A stretch of 64,000 nucleotides of DNA from Diploptera punctata. Its lineage: Eukaryota > Arthropoda > Insecta > Blattodea > Blaberidae. The stretch is taken from contig JASPKZ010007432.1 of assembly GCA_030220185.1 (NCBI GenBank), positions 1,302,001 to 1,366,000 on the forward strand. Direction: 5' to 3'. This document shows, one piece after another, positions 53,900-64,000 of the stretch; the first letter of the stretch is position 1, and every line of letters starts with the position of its first letter. The position numbers were made by a program, and so were the translations under genes. Under the pieces are notes generated by a model. The model saw only the letters and a list, made by a program, of their open reading frames with translations, had not been told where the DNA came from and did not search any database.

Positions 53900-55640
53900 T
53901 TCCAATTTTGGATTGTTATATGTGGAATGAGAGACCAAGAGAAGACAGTATTAGTACCGAAGACTGTACTAATCAAAGTGAACTAATGTCAAGTAATGAC
54001 TACTGTATTCAAGGATATAGAAGAAGTGTTGTAGTTGAAGATTATAATACAGACATCAATACACGGGTATTGATGGAATAATTTCAGAAGAGGGCAAAAA
54101 AGGCCTATGGAACATAATGAACATGACTCTACTTTACTAGCAAGTAAATAAAGTAGTCATGTGTTCTAATCAGGTACGTACAACAAATGCTATATTTGAT
54201 GGTTGTAATTCAGGAAGAAGCACAATGCATAAAGAAGTATCGGAGTGTCAAATTACTCTTCCTCGATTTCTGAAACTATTGATAACATAGACGAAGATGA
54301 TGAAACCTCAAATAATTGGACCTTGCACAAAAAGAGAAAACTTCGATAATTCGGTTGTGATTCAAACAAATAAGAACATAAAAATAAATTCCAATGCTTC
54401 ATTCTATCTAATCTCTTCTAATGAAATATCTCAAACTGGAAACAGCAGGGAGAATTCCTTAGAAACAAACAAATATGAATGTTGTACAAGTTTTTGGCCT
54501 GAGAAACTATTGAATTATTAATTCAGAAAAACACCAAGCTCAACCAATGATCAAAATTTACATCAGGAACCAATATTAATCTTAAAACTGGTACTATTAA
54601 TTAAAAGGGAAGAAAAAATGTCATGAAATCCCAAACAGGAAAAACTTCATATCCAGGGAAGCTACCACAATCACCAATGAACAAAGAGATTTGATGCATT
54701 ATAACTTGAATTCATCTAAATGAATAAAAACTGCATATTCTAGAATTAATAATTCAGAGGATGGATACAAAATGAATAGCATGAAACCCATTTCAAATTT
54801 TAATGATAACTTAAATAAAATGTAAAATATTCTTGTGGAAAATAATCCATGTTCAAAACAGAGCAATTTAAAAACAAAAAAGAGGATTTGATGTGTAAAG
54901 AAGTGCAGATTATTTCTAATGAAAAAGACCTTGCCCTAAACTAAATGAAGATATTAAAAAAAACATCGACTTTGCATTGATACCTACTCCTCAAAATAAA
55001 ACTCTAGTTACAAATTTTGGGATATCTATAAAACGGTAAGATATGCAAGCATTAACTGGCCTAACTGGTTAAATGATCAAATAAGGAGCTACTTCAACAA
55101 AGAGGCAAATTAAATAACTATCCATGTGTCTATGCATTTAACACATTCTTCTATCCCAAACTTTTGGCTGGTGGTCATGCTGCTATGAAAAGATGGACAA
55201 AAAATACATACTTTTTTCGTACGACTTGATAATTTCCCCTATTCATATGGGAGCTCATTGGTGTATAGCGTTGCTGATGTGAGAAAGAAAATTTTCAAGT
55301 ATTATGACAGCTTGGGAACTGCCAATGACAAGTGCCTGAAAATGTTAGTGAAATACATGACGGATGAAAGTGTGGCTAAGAGTACACTTTTGGAAAACAG
55401 AAAATGCCAAGAACTTACCTCAGCAAATGAATGGTAGTGACTGTGGTGTATTTTCGTGCATGTATGCAAAATATATCTTCTGCAATGCAGACTTTACTTT
55501 TACTCAGAAAGATATTCCATATTTTTGTCATAAAATGATATATGAAATTTATTGCTGTAAGCTCATATTGTGATTCAATAAAATTGAATATTAAATTTAC
55601 AGTTGTATATCATTAAAATGGCGAAGCTAGATAATATTTA
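53900..55640 (+). pseudogene. SENP/Ulp1-like SUMO protease retrocopy
   Basis: The last ~750 bp read without introns through a C48 peptidase domain in three frames: GISIKR*DMQALTGL with W-L-N/ND (55020-55080), CVYAFNTFFYPKLLAGGHAA (55130), AMKRWTKNTYFF, IPIHMGAHWCIA (catalytic His, 55235), ADVRKKIFKYYDSLG (Asp, 55275) and PQQMNGSDCGVFSCMYAKYI (Cys, 55420), then YFCHKMIYEIYCCKLIL*. The three catalytic-site motifs are all visible, but frameshifts near 55265 and 55370 and earlier stops break it. AATAAA follows near 55577. Upstream low-complexity text from ~53900 may be its degraded N-terminus. No introns where the family usually has several suggests a processed copy. Confidence 0.8.
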
Positions 55641-55849
55641 GCAAATCTTATCATTGACGTGAAACATATTAAGGCAATTATTAGTTATTTTTATCCTCCT
55701 CCAAATCAGAATGTATACATAAAGTATTCACGTATCCATTAAACTACCAGACAACGGATGTGAATAGGATTTACAAAATGTGACATTTTCCCATTCATCC
55801 ACGCATTATAAACTTTAAGTTTCAGATCTGCGGTTTATTTTTTAAGTTT

Positions 55850-56202
55850 TGCCGCGTAAACGTATGTCGAGGTACCAATCGCCCACACTAGGGGTTTAGC
55901 TTCACGAATCAGAGCGCGGGCGGAAGTGTATTCTAAAATAGATCCAAATTAACTTAGTTGTATTTCAATTTTTTTAAAGTAATTAAAACTAGACAACTGA
56001 AGCGAACATAAATCAATTTGTTCGAGTTATCGCCATCTAAAATCAAAATGGCAACAGATTAATGCTACTGTAATTATATTCAATACAAGCGCATGACGTC
56101 ACACGCGCGTCATACGCTCGACAATCAATGTAGAGAGCTGCTACCATGGCAACGGATCACATCTCTGGTTGCCAAGCAACCGGCGCCCGGACTGATCGAG
56201 TT
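55850..56202. promoter_or_regulatory. CpG-richer segment with CRE and two X-box-like motifs
   Basis: A TGACGTCA palindrome (CRE) lies at 56094-56101, GCTACCATGGCAAC at 56140-56153 and GGTTGCCAAGCAACC at 56167-56181. The last two match the inverted-repeat X box bound by RFX factors (GTNRCC-N-GYAAC type). GGGCGGAAGTG at about 55918-55928 is an ETS-like site. CpG is clearly denser than in the surroundings. This combination is typical of cilium-related promoters. A candidate ORF starts at 56203. Confidence 0.5.
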
Positions 56203-56305
56203 ATGCATGCTCTTAAACGTCCATTTACTGTTCAATATACTCAAAGTAAAGGCAATGTTCTTCCCACTAAAGGCTATGGACCCTCTTACTACTTTCAACT
56301 AGAAA
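56203..56305 (+). CDS. Candidate first exon after X-box promoter
   Basis: A 35-codon ORF starts with MHALKRPFTVQYTQSKGNVL and continues PTKGYGPSYYFQLES. It begins 22 bp after the second X-box-like motif. The composition (K, G, P, Y and T, not AT-biased) looks protein-like. A GT at 56306-56307, just before the in-frame stop, could be a donor (AGAAAGTTAAC, not a strong one). No family recognised and no second exon identified. Downstream is a MITE and repeat-rich DNA. The alternative is a chance ORF. Confidence 0.3.
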
Positions 56306-56721
56306 GTTAACGGTGAAGGAGCTACCATTCTTGTTTGATGATGTCCCATTAGCTTAACTTATTTTACGAGACTTTATTAAATTCAGAATTCTCCATCTAA
56401 ACATCCACAAGTTTTAACAATTATATACAATATACTAGCATGTATCGTATCAGTCGTCTAGGGGTGGCTTGGTGCTATATAAATTGTATATCTTCCAATT
56501 CAATAACTCCTATTCTGTTTTCCCATCTTTTCCTGTTGACCTGTTTTCCTTTTTTAAAATTTATAATGTAGCCGATAGTGACTTCCTATTCTGCACCCTC
56601 TACCATCTTCTTAAGTCGACCAATTTATTTTTTCCAGTTGCAAATTTGTATTTAGGTATTTTCACTAAACTGTTGGCATAATCATCCTACTCCATTCTCC
56701 AGTTCTTAATCCACAATTATA
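56306..56721. other. Spacer
   Basis: No feature recognised. Confidence 0.4.
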
Positions 56722-57388
56722 ACGGGCTTCCAATATAAACCCGGACCGGCCTCACGGGGTTTCACCCGTCGGGCAGAGCTCTGTCCTCGTCCGCATTTCA
56801 CTCTGCCAGCAGCTCGTCCTTGAACTAGTCAGTTTACTATCGTTCGACAAGATGAGACGTCAGCTGACATTAGAGCAGAGCATTTATGTGAGTAAATGTT
56901 ATTATAAATACGAATCAGCTCGTCGCGTTGGCGAGGAATTTATTCGGAACTTCCCTGGACAATTACCTCCGTCCAGATCGACAATCCACGATCTTGTGAC
57001 TGAATTTGAGACCACTGGTTCAGTACAAAATAAGAAACACACGCGAAAGCGTACGGTTCTCATCGAAGAAAAATTAGACGAAAATTTGGAACGTTCACCA
57101 CAAAAATCATTACCGAAATTAGCACAAGAAGTTGGGATTTCAGTATCTTCTGCACATACAGCAACAAAATTGTTAAAACTCAAACCTTACAAGTGTACAC
57201 GTGTTCATTGTCTAAACCAAGGCGATCCCATAGCACGTGTGCGGGGGACAACATTTCCAGCATTTTCTATAAGGTAAGAAACAGTTCAAGGACGGGTGGC
57301 AGGCAGGGTGAATTGCGGGAGGAAGAGACAGCACTGCGTGCCGGGTGAAACTCCGTGAGGCCGGTCCGGTTTTATATTGGAAGCCCGT
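56722..57388. mobile_element. 667-bp MITE encoding an HTH-only protein, copy B
   Basis: Same element as 25700-26363, with ends ACGGGCTTCC...GGAAGCCCGT and TA on both sides (TATA before, TATA after). By eye the two copies differ at roughly one position in fifty plus a 3-bp indel, so they spread recently. Confidence 0.9.
56852..57277 (+). CDS. HTH (DUF4817-like) protein of MITE copy B, 141 aa
   Basis: Like the ORF at 25830, with MRRQLTLEQSIYVSKCYYKY at the start and LAQEVGISVSSAHTATKLLK (copy A lacks the Glu). It ends with the same DPIARVRGTTFPAFSIR*. The reading frame is open in both copies and the only indel between them is a whole codon, which hints that the truncated protein may be kept by selection, or that both copies are simply young. 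The DDE domain is absent. Confidence 0.7.
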   Translation: MRRQLTLEQSIYVSKCYYKYESARRVGEEFIRNFPGQLPPSRSTIHDLVTEFETTGSVQNKKHTRKRTVLIEEKLDENLERSPQKSLPKLAQEVGISVSSAHTATKLLKLKPYKCTRVHCLNQGDPIARVRGTTFPAFSIR

Positions 57389-57839
57389 TATACGTTATCT
57401 ACTTGTTTTAGTTTTTACGTAGTTCCTTAAATTTTTTTATTTGCTAGTGTCAAAGTTTCCCAATAGACTATTTTGTTTTATACCTTACGTCTTCAGTTCT
57501 TCCACTGATCTGATTGTATATTTTGACTACAATATACACAGACGCTTGCATTACTACCAATTGATTTCCCATGCCGGATAGATGTAATGTTACAGGATGC
57601 ATAGATAGGACCTTTCCATCGACGATAAATTGTTGATCTTGCATCCTAGATGTACATCTTCACAATAAGTCAAATTAACGTATATTTTGTAACACCAGGA
57701 AAAGTAATTGTAATTAACTACTATTATTAATTATCCCAACTACTACCGTAGTTACGCGTGTATAAGCAGCATTTAACTAAAATTAAGTTTTAAAATTAGG
57801 GTGTTGATTACACATAAAATAACTACATAACTGGTACAT
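57389..57839. other. Spacer
   Basis: No feature recognised. Confidence 0.4.
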
Positions 57840-58215
57840 ATCACGAAGTTTGTGCGCTATTGATACGGCACCGAATTACAAGGTCGTGGTGCGTCATAAA
57901 TCGTCTTGCCCAGCCGAAACACGCCTTAAATTCATTGCATGGGATTTCCATATTCTTGGCTATCTTAAGGCCTTTGAATTGTACTATTTCGACGGATACA
58001 GAAAATCCATCTGCCCTTGTTTTCCGTAAACTAAGTCTTTCTAACTGTGGATATTTCAAATTCTTTCCGTGAGAAGATCGTCGATGTTATGATGTGTTTT
58101 CAAGTGCATATTTTGTTTGGATCCACCGTAGCACATTTTTTTCGTCCACATCAAACTTTCTTCCTGCCGTCCTATTACCGTCTTCTGCTGCATGGGGCAC
58201 CACTTACAGCTTGAA
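57840..58215 (-). pseudogene. pogo/CENP-B-type transposase N-terminal remnant
   Basis: On the minus strand NRTAGRKFDVDEKNVLRWIQ (about 58180, psq-type HTH), then after a break KYPQLERLSLRKTRADGFSV, VEIVQFKGLKIAKNM and FKACFGWARRFMTHHDLVIR (CENP-B-type HTH). These two DNA-binding halves in this order are characteristic of pogo/Tigger-like transposases. The DDE part is missing on the lower-coordinate side. Confidence 0.75.
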
Positions 58216-58934
58216 TTTGGAGGTATAACTTGCTCTGCACCGACTCATGTTTACACACAGCGAAGAGGATTGACAATGAATACCGAACTGACCGTCCCGA
58301 TTACCCTAGTGTTAATGAACGATCCGCAGCCCGAATGTACCGTTACCTAGCCGAAAAAAACTTTGGAATTTACAACACTGCCAGATGTAAAAATGGTGTG
58401 TGCCTCCTTCCGGGCTTTTGCAATGCTTCTTAGCGAAAATATAAGACAAATACTTTTCCCCATTTATTATAGCAAAATTTGATGCTTATACACGCGTAAT
58501 TTATCATATTTTATCATTTTACATATTAGGATTATAATTATTTCGTAAGTATAGTTGTTTATAAACTATACCATCATTTTCAATACGGTATAAATGTATT
58601 TTTTAAATTAAAACAACAGCAATTCATTATTAAAATTCTCTCTGGATGAGGCATCTGGGTCAATTTCACCTCCTAGATAGATTTCCAAATATTTCTCGTT
58701 TCTTCTGGCGAGTAGTTACACCCTATACAACTAATGAATCTAGAAAATTATTTGGTGGAATAAAGAAAAGGTAATGATATACAACACGAATAATCACTTG
58801 TAGAAATAAATAGGGACAAATTATAAATAATGAGATGGAAAAAGCGCGTTGAAGAGTCCACGGGAGAAAAATTAACAATAATTAATTGGAGTCCGCACCT
58901 TGCTTATGATCAATAGGATTTATCTTTCTATTCA
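58216..58934. other. Spacer
   Basis: A short GC-richer stretch at 58280-58430 has an open frame without recognisable motifs. The rest is AT-rich. Confidence 0.35.
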
Positions 58935-59172
58935 CGATTGGGGGGCACCGCTGTGGGCTCGAGGTAACGTGCTGCCTTGCCACGCAGCGGGGCCGGGTTC
59001 TATTCCCGGTTGGGACACGACGCTTAAGGCCCAACGGTCCCCGAAAATCATCCAGCCATCATCATCATCCTTATCAACAGGAAGCTACCACACTATAATT
59101 CCCTACTAAAGCTGCAAAGCATAACATGAAAATGCTATGACTGCCCTCGGGTTACAATGGATGGATGGAAAA
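58935..59172 (+). mobile_element. SINE family 3 copy
   Basis: Head CCGCTGTGGGCTCGAGGTAA and CGGGTTCTATTCCCGGTTGG, then GAAAATCATCCAGCCATCAT, CTACTAAAGCTGCAAAGCAT and CTATGACTGCCCTCGGG, ending TGGATGGATGG. The middle is shorter than in the copy at 45030. Confidence 0.8.
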
Positions 59173-59461
59173 AATTGGAATTCATCAGACCCTGTGATCA
59201 GAAGAAAGTGAATTTTCAACTTCAATCACAAGAGAAGCTGAACAGGCTTGGACGGCTACAACTTACAACTATGTACATGCTTTGTTGCAATCTTCAGTTT
59301 TAATATAATGGTTTATCTCAAGAAAATTCTGTTAAAATGGCAACCCAGTTCCCTATTCCAAACACACAGTAACTTCCTGAGTTGAATCCGAGTGTATATT
59401 AACTAATAAGAATTATATAAAATATATATCTTTGCGCGATAGTGCATTTTGTTGTACTTAC

Positions 59462-59476
59462 AGCAACGGCGACCAT
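59462..59476 (-). CDS. Possible 5-codon start exon
   Basis: On the minus strand ATGGTCGCCGTTGCT is followed directly by GTAAGT, a consensus donor, in locally CpG-rich sequence. About 250 bp upstream is AAAATGGCGGC, a YY1/Pho-type motif often found near start sites. No second exon was identified, and the ORF is too short to prove anything. Confidence 0.2.
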
Positions 59477-60120
59477 GACTGAAAGTTCAACTTCCTACAT
59501 TTTGGGGTTGCCAACCTAAATAACTATACTGTAATACTACATATTACACGCACGCGTGTGGGAAGTAAAACCACTGACCTCTATTATACTATAAGCAATG
59601 CACATACAAAAAATATGTAAAAGTTAGTGTTAATATACGAGTACATGATACGAAACAAATTACTGCATTTTAAATGAACTGAACTTTATTTGAAAATATA
59701 TAAAACAATGAATACGTACTTGCCGCCATTTTATCACTAAATTGGTCTTGCGGCCTCCTGTTGTTTCAACTAATACACATTGCCCACAATGTTAACGTTA
59801 GTCAATTGTCTATATTGAACGTAAATATTTCCAACGAAGATTCTATTATTTTACTATTATATATTATTTTGAAAACAACTTCCCGCACAAAAAAATGTAT
59901 AACGCACGGAAATTATAAACCTCGCTACAGCTCAGGTTTTAAACATTTTTCTCCCTTCTGTAAAAATCACTTTCCAAACTCGCACCGCAATATACTACTA
60001 CATTACAATCAATATAAACTTATATTGTTGTAGAATGTGTTCAAAATAGTATACGCAAGCATAACTTCGAAGGGATGTGGAAAGATGCAAGATAAACATT
60101 TTGAAAAATTGTATTTTATG

Positions 60121-60239
60121 TCACCGAATATCAGAATCATGATTCTTGAAATAGTTTTCCGGACTGAATGCCTGACGTCCAGATTTGACCCATTCTGCCA
60201 AGACGACGATTGCAAGAATCAAGATACCGGCCGTGAAAC
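60121..60239 (-). CDS. Candidate terminal exon of a membrane protein
   Basis: On the minus strand ATAATTTTGTAG precedes an exon whose frame reads FTAGILILAIVVLAEWVKSG and then RQAFSPENYFKNHDSDIR* (stop at 60121-60123). Two bases precede the first full codon. It shows a hydrophobic segment of ~14 residues, a short basic turn and a polar tail, which looks like the last membrane helix and cytoplasmic tail of a small membrane protein. GC content exceeds the surroundings and CpG is retained. An AATAAA lies 430 bp downstream (about 59687-59692). Family unknown; upstream exons would be right of 60240. Confidence 0.45.
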
Positions 60240-61297
60240 CTACAAAATTATATCGGAATTTAGCATATGTCGTATATTTAATTAAATGTATTTATTGCGA
60301 AAACGATATGTTTAGAGAAAGAGTAATGTGGGATTTGGAGGAAGAAAAAAAAAGATCAATCAACAAACGTTGTATTCTGCATTTTGGGTGAATTTAAAGT
60401 AAAAATGAGCGGAGAAAGTGATTTTCACGGTATATCAGTGAAAAAAATATAATAAAAGCAATCCAATATGCAACTATTAATACACTTCCAGAAAGTCTGT
60501 TTACGCTGCTAAACGAAATCATCTAAGTGTATTTTACGTTTTGTTGAACCCGTAATTTATGTTTTGATATCGTGTTTTGTTAAAATATAAAGTATAGGTT
60601 TTTCCCCCTAGTATCTACGAACTATAGAGTCACTGATTGTTATAATAATAGATAACGTGTTTTTCTGTATCTAGTGCAAACGTAACTATTATTAAATTTA
60701 ATATCATACGAAAAGATTATCAGTTAATGAATCGCGATAAGTCATTGTATTGTTAAATTAAGGCGAACGTTGTGATAACTTTTTTTTTTGTACGGCAAAC
60801 AATTTTCGGTATTTACGAATATTATTATGGATCATAATGCTTAATACTAATGTTACTATGCTTAAGGAGATTCTTATAGGTTGTCAAGTATGCTATTTTT
60901 CTTACGGGTGCTACTTCGCTTACGAAATCTTATTGGCTGGAAAGGTCATAATCAAATTGATACAATTATATATGCATGAATATTTTATATTTATGTTTCA
61001 CAACTCCACAGTTATTTTCAAACAATGTTATTAATACTGCAATGTGTGCTTTTATTTAAGTTATTCCATCATCTCCAATTCTTTGAATCTAAACTAAATG
61101 CTTTATCAATTTGTCCACAAGTGGATAGTCTCGCTATTTCTACTTTACTACCGCTTTCACTGTACATAAACTTCTCAGTAAATTTCATCTTACCTAGTAC
61201 AGAATGAACCACTCTCAGAACAAAAGATGACTACCGCCCTCCTTGCATCCACAAAGAATGTAGAGAACGTTCTACTGAATGTTAAGAACATGAATTA

Positions 61298-61337
<40 letters not shown>

Positions 61338-64000
61338 AAAGTTATACTGCGCCGATACAATATATATCCATTGGCGACATTTCCCATTTCGAAATGTTAA
61401 GAAAAATCGAAAAATCGTTTCGATTGACAGTTCTTAAGCCTCAATTAAACGTATTTGGAGGGGGAAAAAATGCAAGTACTCAATTTTTCCACGAACCCTC
61501 TCAATATTACCAAACGACAGAGATATGTTTTAGTATTTGGTACATTCATCACAACATATCCATTCTTATCTTCAATGTCATCCATCAATCATCATTTTTC
61601 ATCAGCAACCACTTTCATTAGCAATTAGCCTACATATCATCAGAAACATCGGTCAAAAACCTCCTTAAATATTTTCTCAAAATTACTGTTGATTTTTTGG
61701 CACGGTGTTCAATATTCTTGTCTTTAAAAGCAAACTAATTTATTGATATTCCAATGTCAATTCCATCATTTATCTTTATCATAGTTTAAAGCATTAAAAA
61801 TCCGGACCACAAACTTCCCGGAGATTTTAATATGCTGCTTCTTAAAACAAAATATGCCAATACACTCTTCTCATTTATATTCACGCCTTTTTTTTCCAAC
61901 CATTTACTGAATACACTACAAACCGTATCTTTGTCTACACTAACTCGGCACATCCATTCATCCAAGCCTCTCTGTTTCCAACGTGACTAGACACATCATC
62001 TGAAATTTCCATAATTGTAAGAATTATATTGCACTTCTCAAATGTACATACTTTTAAAATGACGACGCAGGGCAACAATACTTATTTAGAAATACTGTGT
62101 TCCCAAAACAAGTACCGGTATACACGATTCAACATTCAATCTCCAACATTAAAGATAGAAACATTTGATTTACATATAAAATGTCCAAATATAATCAAAT
62201 TTATATCAATGTTGTCGTGAAATATGTATACACAATAAAATATATTAAGTGTTTTTATATTTTTACCAAAAACTCGGAAATTGTAAAGACTCGACTACGT
62301 CTCATGTTTTCAAACTCTTCCTCGTTTCCGTAAAATTCACTTGCTACACTAGTATCGCAATATAGGCCCTACTATTAGAACATGTTACGTTAATCATTTC
62401 AGAAGCATTTGTCTACTATTTATTGTAATATAATACTGATCCTTATTCATGATTTTTTTGTATTTAAAAAATTATAAACACAAAGTAAATAATACATTTC
62501 AAAATTGATTGAGGCAGACCACAAAATTTCACGAGGCGAAAAATGCATTAACACAATGGAATTTGAAAAAGTGAAAATAATAAAAATCAAACAATCAATG
62601 CAAACAGGTATCGTCGAAGTTATTTTTGTGATGTGAAAACTAGCATGTGTAGTATGCATTATACCGAAATTACACCACATTGTAAAATACTGTTCTGGCT
62701 AAAGTTAGTGGGTGTTATGAAGCCCACAACATTCAAATGTCAACCACCTACCAGAGTATTGAGATAAAAACCTACACAATTTCCAGCTACAAAATTTGCT
62801 TAGATGTTAGCAAATCCATGTGTACAAAACCTAACATCGAAATTATCAATGTTAGTTTTAAAATTGATTAATTTAATTTTCACCAATCAGCACTGCATAA
62901 ATTGTGGGCCTACTATTTATGTTAAAAAGTTAATTTATTAAGATTATCATAAGCATATTAACAAAATTTAAAGGAATGCTGATTGAAATTGACTTCTACA
63001 GAAATAACCTTTCAATATTTAAAACATGTTGAGAAATTATTTTAGTGATTTTAAATTATTTATTGATTTGATTTTTGAACGTGAGAAGCTGCATGTGATT
63101 TGATTTATCATTAATTTTAAAAAATCATTTTTACTAAAATTACCAGTATACTTTCAAATTCACTGAACCAAAAATTGTATGTCAACCATTTCCTCAAATT
63201 TCAGAATATTTGGACTAATGCTTTTTGTGTTTCACTGAAGAAGAAAAAAAAAAAGAATTGGCGAACAAATGTAATGTGGCACTCGATAAGGAGTTTGCGT
63301 TAATGATATTGTCTACCGGGATGAGTTCAAACAAAGTACAATCAATCACAGAAAAATCCAATTAGGCATTAAGTTAATGAGATAGTCATTAGCAGAAAAT
63401 TGTAATCCTTTTTTCTTCTCCCTATGGACATTTTCACGTATTTCACAACGTTTATTTAGATTTAAATGTAATTTGAATTCCACTGTGAATAGTTGATGAT
63501 CGCTCACATTATTAATTCGCATGGAATTCCACTTTCATAAAATATCCTACTTATAGAAAGAAGGTACTTGAAATAAGCATACAGTAGTGCACAAATAAAT
63601 CACATGATTCCAGTCTAATGGATCAGTATGAATATAAAAAAATACTTTAACTTGGCATTAACGTCAATTTTCATTAAATATAGCAGTTTGACACTAATGG
63701 AAACTGTCATCGTTTTATGATGCATGGAAAGTTTCATAAAAATGTTCACAAGATTTTAAATGTATCCAATCATACTTGATTGTTCATAATAAGATGGATG
63801 TAAAATTTCACAGCTGAAGAGTGTAAAAACTAAATCTACATTCAGTCTTGCATTTTGTAAAACCTGCAAACAAATAAAATTAAACTCTTGACATAACTTC
63901 GATCAGCGGAGGGCGACTGGATTGGTTGCTTCTTCGTTCATCCAATATAGCCACAAGGTGTCTGTTCCAATATATTTCTACAACGGGCAATACATTGAAG
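60240..64000. other. AT-rich DNA, almost featureless
   Basis: A (TA)n microsatellite lies at 61298-61333. No recognised transposon, SINE or exon was found. Short open frames have AT-driven composition. Confidence 0.45.
61298..61333. repeat. (TA)n microsatellite
   Basis: About 18 perfect TA dinucleotides. Confidence 0.95.

Noticed and set aside
60037..60391. Plus-strand ORFs suggesting a GIY-YIG-like 'YVVYLIKCIYC'
   Set aside because: Only a short resemblance; the minus-strand exon reading is more coherent and has splice and stop context.

Overview
The window is eukaryotic nuclear DNA, AT-rich and dominated by transposable elements. It most resembles the intronic and intergenic DNA of a large insect genome. 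The main reasons are two spliced exons of a PCBP/mub-type KH-domain RNA-binding protein, insect-type Penelope, Tc1, piggyBac, hAT and pogo remnants, several tRNA-headed SINE families, and fragments of at least four non-LTR retrotransposon lineages. A polyneopteran such as a cockroach or termite would fit, but that is inference. Nothing in the window is bacterial or operon-like.

Host genes. The firmest anchor is on the minus strand. An exon at 27931-27981 (donor GTATGT) encodes the start of KH1, and an exon at 5327-5383 (acceptor TTTTGCAG, donor GTATGT) encodes its GKKG loop. They join in phase and are separated by a 22.5-kb intron filled with repeats. Weaker host candidates are a minus-strand terminal exon at 60121-60239 (one membrane segment, then stop), a plus-strand 35-codon ORF at 56203 just downstream of a CRE and two X-box-like motifs, and a small secreted-type ORF at 14113-14385. 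A broken, apparently intronless SENP/Ulp1-like protease copy lies at about 53900-55640.

Layout. 1-2225: seven tRNA-like genes in ~303-bp units arranged head-to-head around a palindromic centre near 1010. 2.4-5.1 kb: SINE, LINE pieces and a 503-bp MITE. 5.5-7.9 kb: a Penelope-like element with GIY-YIG domain and inverted terminal repeats. 9.5-12.7 kb: a Jockey-type LINE and a CR1/L2-like LINE end split by a SINE. 14-24 kb: Tc1, piggyBac, foldback, MITE and SINE remnants, and a single 301-bp copy of the array unit inserted in a LINE tail. 25.4-27.1 kb: nested TIR elements. 31.9-33.4 kb: a nearly intact Tc1 element. 34-43 kb: Penelope, LINE, Tc1 and hAT remnants. 45.5-46.5 kb: a duplicated block with two tRNA-like elements, one of them a near-perfect hairpin. 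49-59 kb: LINE tails, SINEs, a second copy of the HTH-encoding MITE and a pogo-type remnant. The last 4 kb are almost featureless.

Most notable. tRNA-like sequences at several unrelated loci sit inside AT-rich inverted repeats of the type AGAGAAAAATTT...AAATTTTTCTCT. In at least four of them the 5' flank also carries an inverted copy of the tRNA 3' end, and in two the whole 5' half is replaced by that inverted copy. One copy has a 12-bp target-site duplication and exactly the length of the tandem unit. Together they look like one mobile tRNA-bearing family whose copies fold back on themselves.
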